Shown: piece after piece, positions 62,473 through 64,000 of the stretch
Numbering within the stretch: the stretch's first letter is position 1
Layout: each line of letters starts with the position of its first letter
Assembly (NCBI GenBank): GCA_030374805.1
Contig: JARGSG010000070.1
Span: 248,001-312,000, forward strand
Origin: Gracilaria gracilis
Taxonomy: Eukaryota > Rhodophyta > Florideophyceae > Gracilariales > Gracilariaceae
Reading direction: 5' to 3'
Length of the DNA: 64,000 bases
Translations under genes and position numbers: made by a program
Notes under the pieces: generated by a model
What the model was told of the DNA's origin: nothing
What the model saw: only the letters and a program-made list of their open reading frames with translations
Databases searched by the model: none

Positions 62473-63426
62473 TTATTCCAACTCGGCATTCGGATCCTGA
62501 GTCTCAGTTTCCCTGAACGTCAAGTTAGAGAAGTCCAACAGACAACTCTCCGCATTCTGGTACACCCTTCTAGCCCCAAAGCGGCTTCCAACCCCTCCCA
62601 GCCTCTTCTCCTCCTGCTCCTCCAATATACGCTCCGCCGTCCTCGCAGCCGCCGCCGCACTCTCGAAACCCATCAACGGCGCGCCACCCCGCAGCTGCGG
62701 CGGCACAAACACCTTCCCATCCTCTTCCACCATCACCCCACACTTTCTCCTCTTCTTCAGTCGACTCCCCACACCTTCTCCTCCCTTCTCTTCCCCCCCT
62801 CTCCCTCACACTCTCACGCCCACCCCGAGAACCAGGCGTCACGGGCGACCCTTTACCTGCTCCCTCTCCCCCCCTACTCTCCCTCCCCTCACCATTTCCT
62901 TCAACTCCATCAGCAAATTGCACGCCTTCTCCACCTGTCTTACTTGCTCCTCCAACACTTCAACCTTACCCTTCAGCCCCATGTTCTCCTTTCGCAGCCT
63001 CCCCATTTCCCTCCCCACGCACTCCAGCATCCTACTCACATTTCCCACAGCCCCCACCCCAGTCAACTTCATCCTCTTCTGAATCGTCGAAATCAATTCC
63101 ATCGGCACCCCAACCGCCGACACACTCAGCACCACCCCTCTCATGTCTCCCACCATCTCCGACAGCATGTCGTCAAAGTGCTCCTTCAAACTCCCCCCAA
63201 GCTTCCTCGCCCGTTCCCCTATCTCCCCCAAAAACCTTCTCTCCGTTCCTCCTTCTCCATCCCTATCCCCATCACCCCCACCGCCTCCTCCATCCGCATC
63301 AAAAACCCTCTGACTCACACAAATCCCCTCAGTACCCCCTCCCTCCTTCCGCGACGGCGTCTCTGGCACTTTCTTCCTATGCAGCAGAGCCATTAGCTCC
63401 TCGTCACCAACGTATCCATTCGACAT
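62473..63426 (-). CDS. Unrecognised Gly/Glu-rich coiled-coil protein, structure uncertain
   Basis: The first in-frame ATG is 63426 (start NGYVGDEELMALLHRKK). The frame runs 190 codons or more to a stop at 62839, with a Gly/Asp-rich stretch (FDADGGGGGGDGDRDGEGG), a helical part (RKLGGSLKEHFDDMLSEMVG) and a clear coiled coil (MGRLRKENMGLKGKVEVLEE). The same phase is open again from 62772 to 62473 (KVFVPPQLRGGAPLMGF, ESAAAAARTAERILEEQEEK). A donor-like GTAAAG at 62856-62851 or GTGAGG slightly upstream would allow splicing over the stops, but no pyrimidine-tract acceptor is visible in this purine-rich stretch, so the join is open. Family unknown. Confidence 0.45.
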
Positions 63427-64000
63427 CCCGAGAAAAGACCGCGTCCGGCGATAAACGACTTGAACAGGCCTGAGCGACTTACAACAACTCTCGTCCTTGC
63501 CACCCCTGATCACAGCCGTTTCACTCGTGGCCACACACCCCTCTACCCCGCAGGCCTATTTGTATCACAATTTTATATACCTCAATTTCCCGCCCTTCGC
63601 CAAGAACTCCATTTCTCCCAGATATTTCCATATTTTCGTTTTTTCCTTTCAGTACCATCAATCCACAGCTCCCGTTTCTTAACTCCTTACCTTTACATCT
63701 TCCCCTTTATACTTCATTTAGACACACCTCTTTTCATAAACACATTCATCAATCCCAATCCCTTCATACCCACCCACCTACCTCATTCTTGCAACTACTT
63801 AGTCATAAAAACTATCTTTTCCTCCGAAACCACTTTATCGATGTATACGTCGGCAATGCCGTTCTGTACTTAAGCATCTCTCCCTTCCTCTCCTGTAGCA
63901 CAATATCTCCTCGCAGCATCCAACAAATTCGACATAATGAGCTCGCCTTCCTCTTCTCTCCGCTCCTCCCACACCCCAGCTATTGTTGTATGCAGAGGCC
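63427..64000. other. Pyrimidine-rich end of the window
   Basis: Upstream side of the last minus-strand gene; its CT-rich plus strand yields long but uninformative frames. No gene is supported. Confidence 0.35.

Noticed and set aside
62570..62923. Gly/Glu/Arg-rich 117-aa frame on the minus strand
   Set aside because: Out-of-frame shadow of the terminal gene in purine-rich sequence.

Overview
This is a nuclear contig from a eukaryotic alga, most probably a red alga. The evidence: a nuclear gene for photosystem I subunit PsaO with a plastid transit peptide; plastid-type ascorbate peroxidase and arogenate dehydrogenase; eukaryote-only genes (Prp19, SWI3/SMARCC, NAC-beta, SRP receptor beta, type I DnaJ with a CaaX end, mitochondrial pyruvate carrier, mitochondrial PDH E1-beta); a tRNA-Tyr with a 10-nt intron. 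The genome is intron-poor: most genes are single-exon. The introns that do occur are short (about 70-130 nt, GT...AG), often with a CTAAC/TACTAAC branch site near the acceptor. Gene islands alternate with transposon-rich stretches. The assignment to red algae is inference from PsaO plus this architecture; no species is claimed.

Layout. 0-0.8 kb: a decayed LINE-like RNase H end (minus). 3.1-4.4 kb: a NYN/Zc3h12a-type ribonuclease-like gene. 6.0-7.2 kb: an unrecognised 420-aa protein with a Cys/His cluster. 7.7-14.8 kb: one young Ty1/copia element that carries two further DNA transposons nested inside it. 15.4-27.3 kb: a gene island (bHLH factor, ABCG transporter, PsaO, LSD1-type zinc-finger protein, SWI3 subunit, ITPase). 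27.4-30.1 kb: SRP receptor beta, an ankyrin relic and a FIST-like protein, all minus strand. 31.0-34.9 kb: a complete, apparently intact PIF/Harbinger transposon with TAA target duplications. 35.3-52.0 kb: a second gene island (ascorbate peroxidase, tRNA-Tyr, HAD phosphatase, PDH E1-beta, arogenate dehydrogenase, NAC-beta, a coiled-coil protein, Prp19, DnaJ, a plastid coiled-coil membrane protein, and a four-exon mitochondrial pyruvate carrier MPC2 gene that no single ORF reveals). 53.2-62.2 kb: a repeat graveyard (LTR relic, dead Harbinger with in-frame stops, a fragment of a Cys-peptidase-like protein, a dead second copia). 62.5-63.4 kb: an unrecognised Gly/Glu-rich coiled-coil gene.

The most unusual thing found is the nested repeat locus at 7.7-14.8 kb. 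A copia element (246-bp LTRs differing at one base, 5-bp ACTGT target duplication) was hit by a 2.78-kb piggyBac-like transposon inside its 3' LTR and by a 490-bp MITE just upstream of that LTR. Both DNA elements are flanked by a 4-bp CTAG duplication, not the TTAA usual for piggyBac. Both begin TGTCTA and both carry subterminal 16-bp palindromes centred on CATATG, spaced 20-22 bp. They look like an autonomous/non-autonomous pair of a CTAG-targeting piggyBac-type family.
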